A stretch of DNA of 64,000 nt from contig NZ_CP034235.1 in assembly GCF_009728935.1 (NCBI RefSeq), positions 7,081,501-7,145,500 of the forward strand, written 5' to 3'. The notes under the pieces are model-generated. The model saw nothing but the letters and a program-made list of their open reading frames with translations. It had not been told where the DNA came from and searched no databases. Shown here piece after piece: positions 16,608 to 24,111 of the stretch (positions within the stretch are counted from its first letter, which is position 1; each line of letters opens with the position of its first letter). Source of the stretch: Paenibacillus psychroresistens (GTDB lineage Bacteria; Bacillota; Bacilli; Paenibacillales; NBRC-103111). Position numbers and translations under genes: made by a program.

Positions 16608-17789
16608 TTAAGCCCATTCCAAAGCCGCCTTCAAATCCTCAATCAAATCAATCGTATCTTCAAGCCCTACAGAGATACGGATCAGATGACCCATTCGGGG
16701 TTCGTAGATTGTATCGATAAATTGTTCATTTGGCCCACTCATACCTGGAGAATAAACTAAGCTTTCAAATCCACCCCAGCTGACACCGATTTTAAAATAT
16801 TTCAGTCGATTGATCACCCGTGCTGCGGCATCGGCACCGCCATGGAGCTCAAAGCTTAATAATCCCGATGGCCCGTCAAATTGCTTCTTCGCTAACTCAT
16901 GCTGCTCATGGCTAGGCAGGAATGGAAAGTTAACTCTCGCCACTTTGGCGTTTTCCGCTAACATCTGTGCGACCTCCAAAGCTGAGCTGGCATGCTGCTT
17001 CATCCTCAATCCAAAGGTTTTTAAGCCTCTTGCAACCAGCCAAGACTCTAATGGACCCAATGCTCCGCCAAATAAAGGATATTCCATTTGATTGATGCTC
17101 TCCATAATCTCCTCGGATGCTATCACAACTCCAGCAATAACATCACTGTGTCCTCCCAGATACTTGGATGCGGAGTGGATCACTACATCGAATCCCCACT
17201 CCAGCGGGCGCAAGAAAGCAGGTGACGCACAGGTGTTATCAATAATGGTACGCAGTCCATGCTCTCTCGCAATTGCTACGACAGCTGAAAGATCGAAGAT
17301 CTCCATGAAAAAGGTCGAATAAGCCTCACAAACAATTAATTTTGTGTTCGGTTTAATCGCAGCACGTACGTGTTCCATTTCGCGAAAATCAATAAAATCA
17401 ACTGTTATGCCGAATTTTTTCATGTAATGTCCTAACATCCCATAAGTGCCGCCATAGGTTGGAACACTGCAGATCACATGATCACCCTGCTGCAGAAAAT
17501 GAAATAAGGTTGCAGATATAGCTGCCATTCCCGAGGCGAATATTTTAGCGGATTCACCGCTTTCCAGGGCTGCCAGCTTTTTCTCAAGTACTTCCAATGT
17601 CGGATTGCTCTGACGGGAGTAGTAGTATCCTTTGCCCTCTTGAAATGCTTCGTAAGACTCATGAATAAACGTAGAATTTAGAAAAATCGGTGGAACAACC
17701 GCTCCATGTATATTCTCGTCACCAAAGTGAGCTAGCATAGTCTGCATTCCCATCTTCGTAAGTGCTCGCTTTTCATCTTTATCAATCAT
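16608..17789 (-). CDS. Cys/Met-metabolism PLP enzyme (cystathionine gamma-synthase/beta-lyase family)
   Basis: About 393 residues. I choose the ATG at 17789, 9 bp after a GGAG, because the longer frame to 17852 runs through the GntR operator. The PLP-binding lysine lies in VVIHSASKYLGGHSDV (about residue 209), with the cofactor Asp in IDNTCASPAF about 25 residues earlier. YYYSRQSNPT is the usual family signature near the N-terminus. Such enzymes make or cleave cystathionine, homocysteine or methionine. Placement between a FadR-type regulator and a glycosidase is unusual for a sulfur gene, so its true substrate may differ. Confidence 0.87.
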   Translation of the reverse strand: MIDKDEKRALTKMGMQTMLAHFGDENIHGAVVPPIFLNSTFIHESYEAFQEGKGYYYSRQSNPTLEVLEKKLAALESGESAKIFASGMAAISATLFHFLQQGDHVICSVPTYGGTYGMLGHYMKKFGITVDFIDFREMEHVRAAIKPNTKLIVCEAYSTFFMEIFDLSAVVAIAREHGLRTIIDNTCASPAFLRPLEWGFDVVIHSASKYLGGHSDVIAGVVIASEEIMESINQMEYPLFGGALGPLESWLVARGLKTFGLRMKQHASSALEVAQMLAENAKVARVNFPFLPSHEQHELAKKQFDGPSGLLSFELHGGADAAARVINRLKYFKIGVSWGGFESLVYSPGMSGPNEQFIDTIYEPRMGHLIRISVGLEDTIDLIEDLKAALEWA

Positions 17790-17841
17790 TTTCCACAACT
17801 CCATTCGTAAATTGGTTTGAGTTTTTGAATAATTGGAAAGA

Positions 17842-17854
17842 TGTCTGACCAATT
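17842..17854. promoter_or_regulatory. Putative GntR operator before the PLP-enzyme gene
   Basis: On the minus strand AATTGGTCAGACA, identical in 13 bases to 18623-18635. It is also part of a wider AATTGG...CCAATT dyad (17831-17854). It lies in the short gap between the regulator and the PLP gene. Confidence 0.55.
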
Positions 17855-17867
17855 ATAATAAAAAAAA

Positions 17868-18584
17868 TTAATGGAACAGCTTTTCATCCATGGTGTATAA
17901 GTCTTTTCTTAGGATTTCAAAATGCTTACGCATGATTCGCTTTGCATTCTTAACATCGGCTATTTTCATCGCTTCTAGAATTTGCCGATGCAGCGGCTCA
18001 GTCTCTCTGCCGAATATAGGGACTCTAACTGAATCAATAACATGAACAGCCCAAAGACTTTCCAAGTCCTTAATCGATTGGAATAAATTCAATAGCAGTA
18101 AATTGTTGGAGCCCTCATATAAGGTTTTGTGAAACAGAAAGTCCTCCTGTCGAGGAATTTCTCCTTTATTTATTTTCCTTTCATATTCGACTATAATTTC
18201 TTCTAATTGGGCCAGACAAGCACCGTTATTTTGATTTACAATCTGTTCTATAGCATACTGCTCCATCATTTCTCGAAGATCCAACATTTCAAGCAGCGAT
18301 CTTTTCTCTAACGATACACGTAGCTTCATATCTGCTATTTCCCCAAGTATGGTTTTCTCAGCTCGAAGGAACATCCCGCTTCCAGGTCTGATTTCAATCA
18401 TTCCATAACCTTCCAGCTTCTTCATTGCTTCCCTGAATGAAGCTCTGCTGATTTGAAACTGCTCACAGAAGAAACGTTCCGGCGGCAGCCGATCCCCTTG
18501 ACTAAGGTTATTCGCAACAATATATTTAAGCACTTCTTCGGAAATGGATTCATGTAATTTTTGTCTTTTTAACGGTTTTAGCAT
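17868..18584 (-). CDS. GntR-family regulator, FadR subfamily (FCD domain)
   Basis: A 238-residue regulator. The winged helix (residues 8-75) includes LPPERFFCEQFQISRASFRE and PGSGMFL. The C-terminal all-helical FCD domain has LREMMEQYAIEQI, FHKTLYEGSNN and HRQILEAMK, where a metal-binding Asp/His set is typical. FadR-type regulators usually sense organic acids or sugar acids. The 13-bp operator half before its own gene and before the next gene suggests autoregulation and control of the PLP enzyme and the glycosidase. Confidence 0.9.
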   Translation of the reverse strand: MLKPLKRQKLHESISEEVLKYIVANNLSQGDRLPPERFFCEQFQISRASFREAMKKLEGYGMIEIRPGSGMFLRAEKTILGEIADMKLRVSLEKRSLLEMLDLREMMEQYAIEQIVNQNNGACLAQLEEIIVEYERKINKGEIPRQEDFLFHKTLYEGSNNLLLLNLFQSIKDLESLWAVHVIDSVRVPIFGRETEPLHRQILEAMKIADVKNAKRIMRKHFEILRKDLYTMDEKLFH

Positions 18585-18622
18585 TTGAATTTATATCTCC
18601 CTATCTCACAAAACTAGTAAGT

Positions 18623-18635
18623 TGTCTGACCAATT
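18623..18635. promoter_or_regulatory. Putative GntR operator before gntR
   Basis: TGTCTGACCAATT on the plus strand, the same 13 bases as at 17842-17854, about 38 bp upstream of the GntR start codon. The GTC-x-GAC core fits FadR-family sites. Confidence 0.55.
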
Positions 18636-18728
18636 TATTAATATAATATATACTTTTGAAAGTGGTGTCAATTACAAACTTTTGTATTCACTAGGCGTGT
18701 AGCTGGTGACAGGAACCACCCCAAACAG

Positions 18729-18763
18729 AAAAAACACAGTCCTCTCAAATTAGAGGAACTGTG
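18729..18763 (-). terminator. Terminator facing the YjgB-type lipoprotein gene
   Basis: CACAGTTCCTCTAATTTGAG, AGGACTGTG and then a T-run on the minus strand form a stem-loop directly downstream of the lipoprotein gene stop at 18779. Confidence 0.85.
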
Positions 18764-18778
18764 CCTTTTATTTACTGT

Positions 18779-19435
18779 TTATCCAGCCATGTTATTAATC
18801 GTGTCTTGAGGTGAATAAACAGAGATATGATCAACCTTACCTGTTGATTTAGGAATAATAAATTTGAGCTGGTATTGATCGTTGACCTTGTAAATATAAA
18901 TGGTATCATCACCGTTAACAGTCGTATTGTTCGGCTTTCCTAACGCATTTTCAATTTGTTTAAGCGTTAGCTTCTGCAAATTAGCGGCATTTGAACGAAC
19001 ATCGAATATTTTCATCCCTTTGTTAAAGCCGATCACAACATTTCTCTTACTGTAGGTTGCATAAATTCCTTTGCCTGCTCCCTCTGTCTTGTCTGCCTTC
19101 CCCCAAGCTTCCTCAACTTCATCAAATAATCCAATATGCGCAGCAAATTTAACATCCGGAATTAAACCCTTTTTAGCTAGTTCGAATAAAGCCTTAATTT
19201 GTTTGTTTGCAGCATCTGTCGCTGTTGCTGGTGCAGGAGTCACTGCTATTGGTTTTGGTGCAATAGTTGGACTTGAGGTCGGTATGCTTGTAGGACTTGG
19301 CGATACACTTGCAATAGGTGTCGCTGTCGCAGTAGGTACAGTTGTTGCTGCAGGTGAGCTTGAACTACATGCCGTAAGCATCATAGTACTGGCAATTAAT
19401 ACAGAGCTTGCTATTATTTTGAATTGTGGCTTCAT
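18779..19435 (-). CDS. YjgB-like lipoprotein (DUF4309)
   Basis: About 218 residues. I start at the ATG at 19435, which follows GGAGATGACAGC. The N-terminus carries a lipoprotein signal ending MLTAC at about residue 24. A Thr/Pro/Ala/Ser-rich linker of about 50 residues follows, then a globular domain of about 130 residues with LIPDVKFAAHIGLFDEVEEA and LKQIENALGKPNN, typical of YjgB/DUF4309 proteins. The function of the family is unknown. The gene stands alone, with its own terminator. Confidence 0.85.
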   Translation of the reverse strand: MKPQFKIIASSVLIASTMMLTACSSSSPAATTVPTATATPIASVSPSPTSIPTSSPTIAPKPIAVTPAPATATDAANKQIKALFELAKKGLIPDVKFAAHIGLFDEVEEAWGKADKTEGAGKGIYATYSKRNVVIGFNKGMKIFDVRSNAANLQKLTLKQIENALGKPNNTTVNGDDTIYIYKVNDQYQLKFIIPKSTGKVDHISVYSPQDTINNMAG

Positions 19436-19550
19436 GCTGTCATCTCCATAGTTGATCGAATTTTTCTCTTTCTGCTCCCTCAGACGGCATACCTTTGAAA
19501 AATGTTGCAATAACCTTTTTAATTATTGGGCAAATACTCTCACATCCAAA

Positions 19551-19775
19551 ACCGAGAAGCAGGGTTTCAGCTCATCGGCTAGTTATACACCATCTCACGT
19601 GTATCCTAACCGTTTGAACCGTCAATTCCATGCCATAGGGCCTCAGCAGAAATTGGTTACCGATATCACCTACATCAGTGATGGAACAGACTTTCATTAC
19701 CTATCCTTGATTCAAGATCTATTCAACAACGAGATCGTGGCATGGCAAATATCCAGACGTAACGATGTTAACTAA
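19551..19775 (+). pseudogene. IS3-family (IS150-like) transposase OrfB fragment
   Basis: About 75 codons on the plus strand read HVYPNRLNRQFHAIGPQQKL and VTDITYISDGTDFHYLSLIQ, then FNNEIVAWQISRRND. This is the start of the rve integrase domain of IS3 OrfB and includes the first catalytic Asp in VTDITY. The remaining DDE residues, OrfA and the ends of the element are missing, so this is a dead fragment. No target duplication could be seen. Confidence 0.75.
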
Positions 19776-19825
19776 GCCCATCTCTGCCGCCGTAGAGTTC
19801 GAACTCCATCCCATGCCAGCTTCCC

Positions 19826-20227
19826 TCAGCGCCACCGATCTCCGCGCTTCTTAACATAGCGTGCAAACACAAAGCGCCATGGAATGCCGATAGGAACTAT
19901 CACGACTACCAAGCAGCTTATGGCAACATTCATCGTTGCATCGTCCATTTGACCGGAAGACCACAGTGGGAGCGCAACTATAGACAACCAGATCGCCTTC
20001 CACAACATTTCCCAAATAAGTATTGGCAACATCTGCAGCGGATACCGCAGCCCTAGAGCGCATAGTAGCGAAAAGGCGGCCAGCATGCAATTGACTACAC
20101 CTTCCTTCAGTTCCCACGGCGTATCGTGATGAATGATTTCAGGCCATACTTTTACAAAAAGCCCCACGACGATAAAAAGATATACCCCTCTCAATAAATA
20201 AAGACGAAACAAAGAGACCTCGTTCAT
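19826..20227 (-). CDS. Conserved membrane protein of unknown function
   Basis: A 133-residue protein with four hydrophobic segments (about residues 8-26, 45-62, 66-90 and 102-122) and a charged tail KKRGDRWR. The start has a good AAAAAAGGAGC site. I do not recognise a family with a known role. It lies 36 bp after the ABC ATPase gene and may be the last gene of that operon. Confidence 0.7.
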   Translation of the reverse strand: MNEVSLFRLYLLRGVYLFIVVGLFVKVWPEIIHHDTPWELKEGVVNCMLAAFSLLCALGLRYPLQMLPILIWEMLWKAIWLSIVALPLWSSGQMDDATMNVAISCLVVVIVPIGIPWRFVFARYVKKRGDRWR

Positions 20228-20263
20228 TCTATTAGCTCCTTTTTTTCAATATATAATCCCAAT

Positions 20264-20962
20264 TTATACATAATTCTTCTTCATCCAAGCCGTAATACCC
20301 AGACCCTCTGATTCATGCAATTCATCCACACCAGCTATTCTTAGTAATGATCCGCCCTTGATCGCAATGAAGTAGTCCAATAATGATTCAACTTCCGCAA
20401 TCTCATGGCTTGTCATGATTAGTGTCTGAGATTCCAAGTCAATATAAGAAATCATTCCTTTAACAATAGATTCTCGGGCCATAGGGTCAAATCCGGACAA
20501 AGGCTCATCCATTAGAATATAGGGTACTTCTCTGGCCAAAGTAAGCATCACTTTTACTCGACCCCGGTTCCCTTTCGAAAGATCTTTGATTTTCACATGT
20601 GGCTCCAGCTGCATAAATTTCATGATTTCTTCCGCTTTAGCCCTATTAAAGTCAGTAAATTGGGAAGCTTGAAAATCCATCGCATGACTAACAGTGAACA
20701 TAGGATAAAAAGAATCAAGCTCCGATAAATAAGAAACCACCTTGCTGATTCTTCGGTTGGCAATCTCTCCATTTACAGTTACCCTTCCACTTGTGGGAAG
20801 CGAAAGTCCGGCGATAAGTCTCAATAATGTTGATTTTCCACTGCCGTTCTCACCCACAATGCCAATGATTTTACCTATGGGCAAAGTTAATGGAATGTCA
20901 TTGAGGGCAGACTGTTTCATGTATTTTTTAGAAACATTAGTCATTTGAATCACGTTACTCAT
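20264..20962 (-). CDS. ABC exporter ATPase (YtrB-like)
   Basis: A 232-residue nucleotide-binding subunit. Walker A is GENGSGKST (about residues 37-45), the signature is the divergent LSKGNRGRVK, and Walker B is YILMDEPLSGFDP with a following switch His (MTSHE). The short length and variant signature are typical of the YtrB/EcsA-like group that works with a YtrA-type GntR regulator. Its start overlaps the regulator gene by 8 bp. The permease is two genes upstream. Substrates are likely hydrophobic peptides or envelope-active agents. Confidence 0.88.
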   Translation of the reverse strand: MSNVIQMTNVSKKYMKQSALNDIPLTLPIGKIIGIVGENGSGKSTLLRLIAGLSLPTSGRVTVNGEIANRRISKVVSYLSELDSFYPMFTVSHAMDFQASQFTDFNRAKAEEIMKFMQLEPHVKIKDLSKGNRGRVKVMLTLAREVPYILMDEPLSGFDPMARESIVKGMISYIDLESQTLIMTSHEIAEVESLLDYFIAIKGGSLLRIAGVDELHESEGLGITAWMKKNYV

Positions 20963-21332
20963 CTCCTATATCCAATTTGTTTAAGTGGTCTTTAAGCCCA
21001 GAAATCATCTCAAGTGAGCTGTACCCCATTTCCTGCATGACCTGGACGAACAATAAAATCTGCTCCTGCTTCAAATTATCACGTAGTTCAACCAAACGAG
21101 CTTCTTGTTCCGTAACAAATGTACCCTGACCTCTTTTTGCTTCCAGGATACCCTCACGCTCCAGCTCACTGTAAGTACGTTGAATTGTGTTTGGATTAAC
21201 GCTGTATTTTATCCCCATATCACGGACAGATGGAAGCTTTTCACCTGCTTTCAATTCTTTACTTACAATCTGTCGATTGATTCGATCCGCTAACTGCAGA
21301 TAAATTGGCTTTGAAGCATTAAATTCTTCCAT
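20955..21332 (-). CDS. GntR-family regulator, YtrA subfamily
   Basis: A 125-residue short GntR protein. The winged helix (residues 9-75) has PIYLQLADRINRQIVSKELK, then LPSVRDMGIKYSVNPNTIQR and GQGTFV. Only a short helical tail follows, as in YtrA-type regulators, which control ABC transporter operons and respond to cell-wall agents. It lies between permease and ATPase and overlaps the ATPase gene. Confidence 0.9.
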   Translation of the reverse strand: MEEFNASKPIYLQLADRINRQIVSKELKAGEKLPSVRDMGIKYSVNPNTIQRTYSELEREGILEAKRGQGTFVTEQEARLVELRDNLKQEQILLFVQVMQEMGYSSLEMISGLKDHLNKLDIGDE

Positions 21333-21334
21333 TG

Positions 21335-22075
21335 CTACACCTCAGCTTTTTTGTCAAAGAACCAAGCAGTCAGAACGAATGATCCAATGATAATAATGAT
21401 GTCGTAGAGATATTCTCCTGTATATGTTTGTATAGGCTTATCTATTGTAAAGCTAGGGAAGGTATAGGTGACTACACCCCAATTCACAATTAAATTATAT
21501 AATTCAGTGGATTCCAATAGGACTTTTAACCAAAATAGGATGACGGCAGTCCCGATAACGACTAACCAGCTCCGACGCCCAATCTTAAATTTAAGGAATT
21601 GGAATAACGTCCAAAGAAATAACACCCCAATGCCAATAGTTATCGAAATTATAATAATATAAAGGGAAAATAATAATCCAGCTGTCCATGTGTCCGTCCA
21701 ATACAGTTCAATTAAGCTGAACTTCTGCTTAATCAGCAATCCCGTCATCGCATATAATGTCAAAAGTGATACAACCATCATAGTCAGCCCATTCACTAAT
21801 TTACTACTTAGCAATGTTGAAGCCGGTTGGGGATTATGCAGCCATAAATGCAGCTGGTTTGCCTCTGTCTTTAAACTGATTAACAACATAATCGGAATAT
21901 ATAAAACATGAAAAATAATAGCCGCTGCTACAGGTATGAACATAAATAAAGAATCTGTTTTCATCCCCACGAATATCGATAGCATGACCATCAATAAATT
22001 AATTACTAGACCCGCGAAAAATACGGTCCTTGTTAATTTAAAATCTTTTTTAAATACAGCCGCCCATGCCCTCAT
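21335..22075 (-). CDS. ABC exporter membrane subunit
   Basis: A 246-residue protein with six hydrophobic segments and no binding-protein-type EAA motif. The N-terminus MRAWAAVFKKDFKLTRTVFF is typical of ABC-2-type permeases that start with an amphipathic helix. It is the first gene of the operon permease-regulator-ATPase, with the GGAGAG site close to the ATG. Upstream, a TACAAT -10 and AGTACACTAATAC lie at about 22105-22125 as a probable promoter and regulator site. The substrate is unknown. Confidence 0.75.
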   Translation of the reverse strand: MRAWAAVFKKDFKLTRTVFFAGLVINLLMVMLSIFVGMKTDSLFMFIPVAAAIIFHVLYIPIMLLISLKTEANQLHLWLHNPQPASTLLSSKLVNGLTMMVVSLLTLYAMTGLLIKQKFSLIELYWTDTWTAGLLFSLYIIIISITIGIGVLFLWTLFQFLKFKIGRRSWLVVIGTAVILFWLKVLLESTELYNLIVNWGVVTYTFPSFTIDKPIQTYTGEYLYDIIIIIGSFVLTAWFFDKKAEV

Positions 22076-22126
22076 TCAAATCTCTCCTTCTTAATGTAAA
22101 AAAATTATTGTATTAGTGTACTGACT

Positions 22127-22183
22127 CTAACAAACAATAACCCAGTCAAGACACAAAAGTGTTTGACTGGGTTATTGTTTGTT
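22127..22183. terminator. Strong bidirectional hairpin (21-bp perfect arms)
   Basis: The arms contain ACAATAACCCAGTCAA and its exact complement around a loop of about 15 bases, with T-rich sequence at the ends. It ends the DUF2306 operon on the minus strand and insulates the ABC operon downstream. Confidence 0.85.
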
Positions 22184-22188
22184 AAACC

Positions 22189-22932
22189 TTACTGCTGATG
22201 AGAAACAACAGTTGATGCCATGCGCGCTGGAGGGACTGTCCGCTTGCGAATGGCCCATTCTGCCACAGCGAGGTTGATCACCCAAGCCGCTCCCATCAGT
22301 AGTGCTCTGCTGAGTTCACTCGGCGGGCCGAGGATCAATTCCCCACCCAAGAGGGTCACCACCTGCGTGCCTGCACCAAGCCCGATCGCGAAACCACGCA
22401 TCATCCATGCGCGGTGCCGGATCACGTCCCCTCGCAGGATTACAGCAAAACCAAGAGCGATGGACACGACCATGGCCGACCCAAACAGGAGCCGAAATGC
22501 ATAAAGCAATTCACCGTCGCCAGGTGCGTGAGGATAGAACAGGGTCATCCACAGCCCTGATAGCCCAACCAGTAGTCCGCATAAAACCAGGAGCCGTCCG
22601 ACCGCGCGGTGCCAGCTAGGCTTGCGCCGCCGGAAACCGGTTGCGAACTGGAACGGGCCGAGAATGCCATACACAATGGCACTCAAGATATGCACCACCA
22701 GCGGCAAGGGCGACGCATCGAACCGTGCGGCGGCCGGCATGATTTCCGGGCCACCGGCCAGCTGGGTTAGGCGTAAGGCACCACTGGCGAGTGGAATCAG
22801 GCTCAGCACTAGCAATCCGACGATCATAGGCCACTCTGCCCGCGTTTTGGTTTTTCTAGATATAGGTTTCCCTAACTCATTGAGCTGGGGCACATCGAGG
22901 TTTCGATCTTCAACGTAATCATTCGCTTTCAT
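22189..22932 (-). CDS. DUF2306-type membrane protein
   Basis: A 247-residue polytopic protein with about seven hydrophobic segments. The motif HILSAIVYGILGPFQFATGF followed by RAVGRLLVLCGL, and later HRAWMMRGFAIGLGAGTQ, fits DUF2306 proteins: two conserved His-containing loops that may bind haem, although this is not established. The DNA is visibly G+C-rich; 22681-22740 holds 39 G+C of 60, against 23 of 60 at 21721-21780. It is the last gene of a four-gene block led by a LuxR regulator. Confidence 0.8.
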   Translation of the reverse strand: MKANDYVEDRNLDVPQLNELGKPISRKTKTRAEWPMIVGLLVLSLIPLASGALRLTQLAGGPEIMPAAARFDASPLPLVVHILSAIVYGILGPFQFATGFRRRKPSWHRAVGRLLVLCGLLVGLSGLWMTLFYPHAPGDGELLYAFRLLFGSAMVVSIALGFAVILRGDVIRHRAWMMRGFAIGLGAGTQVVTLLGGELILGPPSELSRALLMGAAWVINLAVAEWAIRKRTVPPARMASTVVSHQQ

Positions 22933-22960
22933 TTTCAGCTCCCCTTCCAGCTAATGGTAC

Positions 22961-23596
22961 CTAGTCTTTCTCTCGCAGTTCAGACCAATGTGCATATCCG
23001 AACCAAGCCATAGCTAAACCCACCAACACCGCCGTATAACGAGCGAGCTCGTGCGAGATCAGCCCAGCCGGGATGGCTGACACGGCCCCGAGGGCAAACA
23101 AGATGACCGCCAAGCGTGGCAGGGTGCCGGCGCGGAATATTGCAATACTAAACAGCAAGGCACCTAATAAATACGTTACGCCCCCCACCGGTACAAAAAT
23201 TGCTAGGGCACCGAGGCTAACTTCGCTGCCTCCCTCACCAAACATATTTATGAAGCCCACCACAAACTTCGGTACATCTGGTGCCAGAATCGGCATGATA
23301 AAGGCTTCAGCAAAGGTAAAGACCATTACGAGAAACATCCAAATGCTAAGCATGAGAAAACCGACTAGACCAAGCAACCCGAGCTTTTCCATTTGCCTGA
23401 TGTAAATCCCTGTAAAGCCGATCAGGCCCAAACAGGCCATGGCCACGGACATTATGTGGACAATTGCCCAGAGGCTAGTGGTGACTGACGAAATAATTTC
23501 CTCTGGATGGAGCGGCTGAATGATAGCGTAAAGTATCCCTGCCACAATTAGTGATAATCCTGTAAAACGATTGAGATTCGACGCTGTAATTTTCAT
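22961..23596 (-). CDS. Polytopic membrane protein (DUF4386-like)
   Basis: A 211-residue protein with six hydrophobic segments. It begins MKITASNLNRFTGLSLIVAG, as in proteins annotated DUF4386-like, whose function is unknown. It lies between the small conserved protein (12 bp gap) and the DUF2306 gene (28 bp gap), so the three are surely co-transcribed. Codon use is G+C-richer than the window average, like its neighbours. Confidence 0.7.
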   Translation of the reverse strand: MKITASNLNRFTGLSLIVAGILYAIIQPLHPEEIISSVTTSLWAIVHIMSVAMACLGLIGFTGIYIRQMEKLGLLGLVGFLMLSIWMFLVMVFTFAEAFIMPILAPDVPKFVVGFINMFGEGGSEVSLGALAIFVPVGGVTYLLGALLFSIAIFRAGTLPRLAVILFALGAVSAIPAGLISHELARYTAVLVGLAMAWFGYAHWSELREKD

Positions 23597-23608
23597 TTTT
23601 TTCTCTCC

Positions 23609-23866
23609 CTAATCTTCCACTTGTTTGCGATCAACTTGAATAACTGAAACCAATGGCAGGACAAGATCACGCACTTTCCTCAGCATGCCATGTAATGCGG
23701 CCTGATCCGCCACCAGGCCAGAGAGGAGAGTGGTTCCGTCGCTTTCATGGGTGAAGCTCATGCCCTCAAACTGGTCAGCCCATCGGGTATCCAGGTGTCC
23801 CTTGAGGCGAATCTCGTACAATCCAGGCTCGTAACCGTCCTCCGCTGATACGTTTATTTCACTCAT
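23609..23866 (-). CDS. Small conserved protein, function unknown
   Basis: An 85-residue soluble protein. The pattern YEIRLKGHLDTRWADQFEGM, GTTLLSGLVADQAALHG and LRKVRDLVLPLVSV recurs in many bacteria, often beside LuxR/MalT-type regulators and polytopic membrane proteins, and often in groups far from Firmicutes. That distribution is from memory and should be checked. The predicted fold is beta-beta-beta-alpha. It is first after the regulator, with a GGAGG site, and a perfect palindrome lies about 100 bp upstream. The function cannot be read from the sequence. Confidence 0.75.
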   Translation of the reverse strand: MSEINVSAEDGYEPGLYEIRLKGHLDTRWADQFEGMSFTHESDGTTLLSGLVADQAALHGMLRKVRDLVLPLVSVIQVDRKQVED

Positions 23867-23962
23867 TCTGTGCCTCCTTCAAGTTATGCCTGTGGAAGTA
23901 TCTCCACGTCGTCGCATGTGTTTCTTTCTTCATTAGAATACAGGTTCATATGGTGAGTCCGC

Positions 23963-23980
23963 ATCACCACATGTGGTGAT
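23963..23980. promoter_or_regulatory. Perfect 18-bp palindrome upstream of the 85-residue protein gene
   Basis: ATCACCACATGTGGTGAT is identical to its own complement. It lies about 40 bp upstream of a TATTCT -10 on the minus strand, where a LuxR-type activator would bind. Confidence 0.6.
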
Positions 23981-24007
23981 TTGTCATTCGGCAGGTTGCA
24001 CGGAATA

Positions 24008-24038
24008 AAAAGAAAGCCCCGGCAAATGTGCCAGGGCT
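24008..24038 (-). terminator. Terminator after the LuxR regulator
   Basis: AGCCCTGGC, a short loop, GCCGGGGCT and then TTTCTTTTT on the minus strand. It separates the regulator gene from the operon it probably controls. Confidence 0.85.
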
Positions 24039-24111
24039 GGGGATGGTGGATGTTGTATGCTTGCTCGCACGCTGCAAGGACAAACGTCGCCACCTTTTAA
24101 CTTTCTTATAG

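Noticed and set aside
18672..18720. Residues VVPVTSYTPSEYKSL as the end of a lost AraC gene
   Set aside because: Only 15 residues; the TPSEYK ending is suggestive but chance similarity cannot be excluded.
22220..22919. Several long plus-strand frames in the G+C-rich block
   Set aside because: They are antisense frames without ribosome binding sites, as expected in G+C-rich coding DNA.
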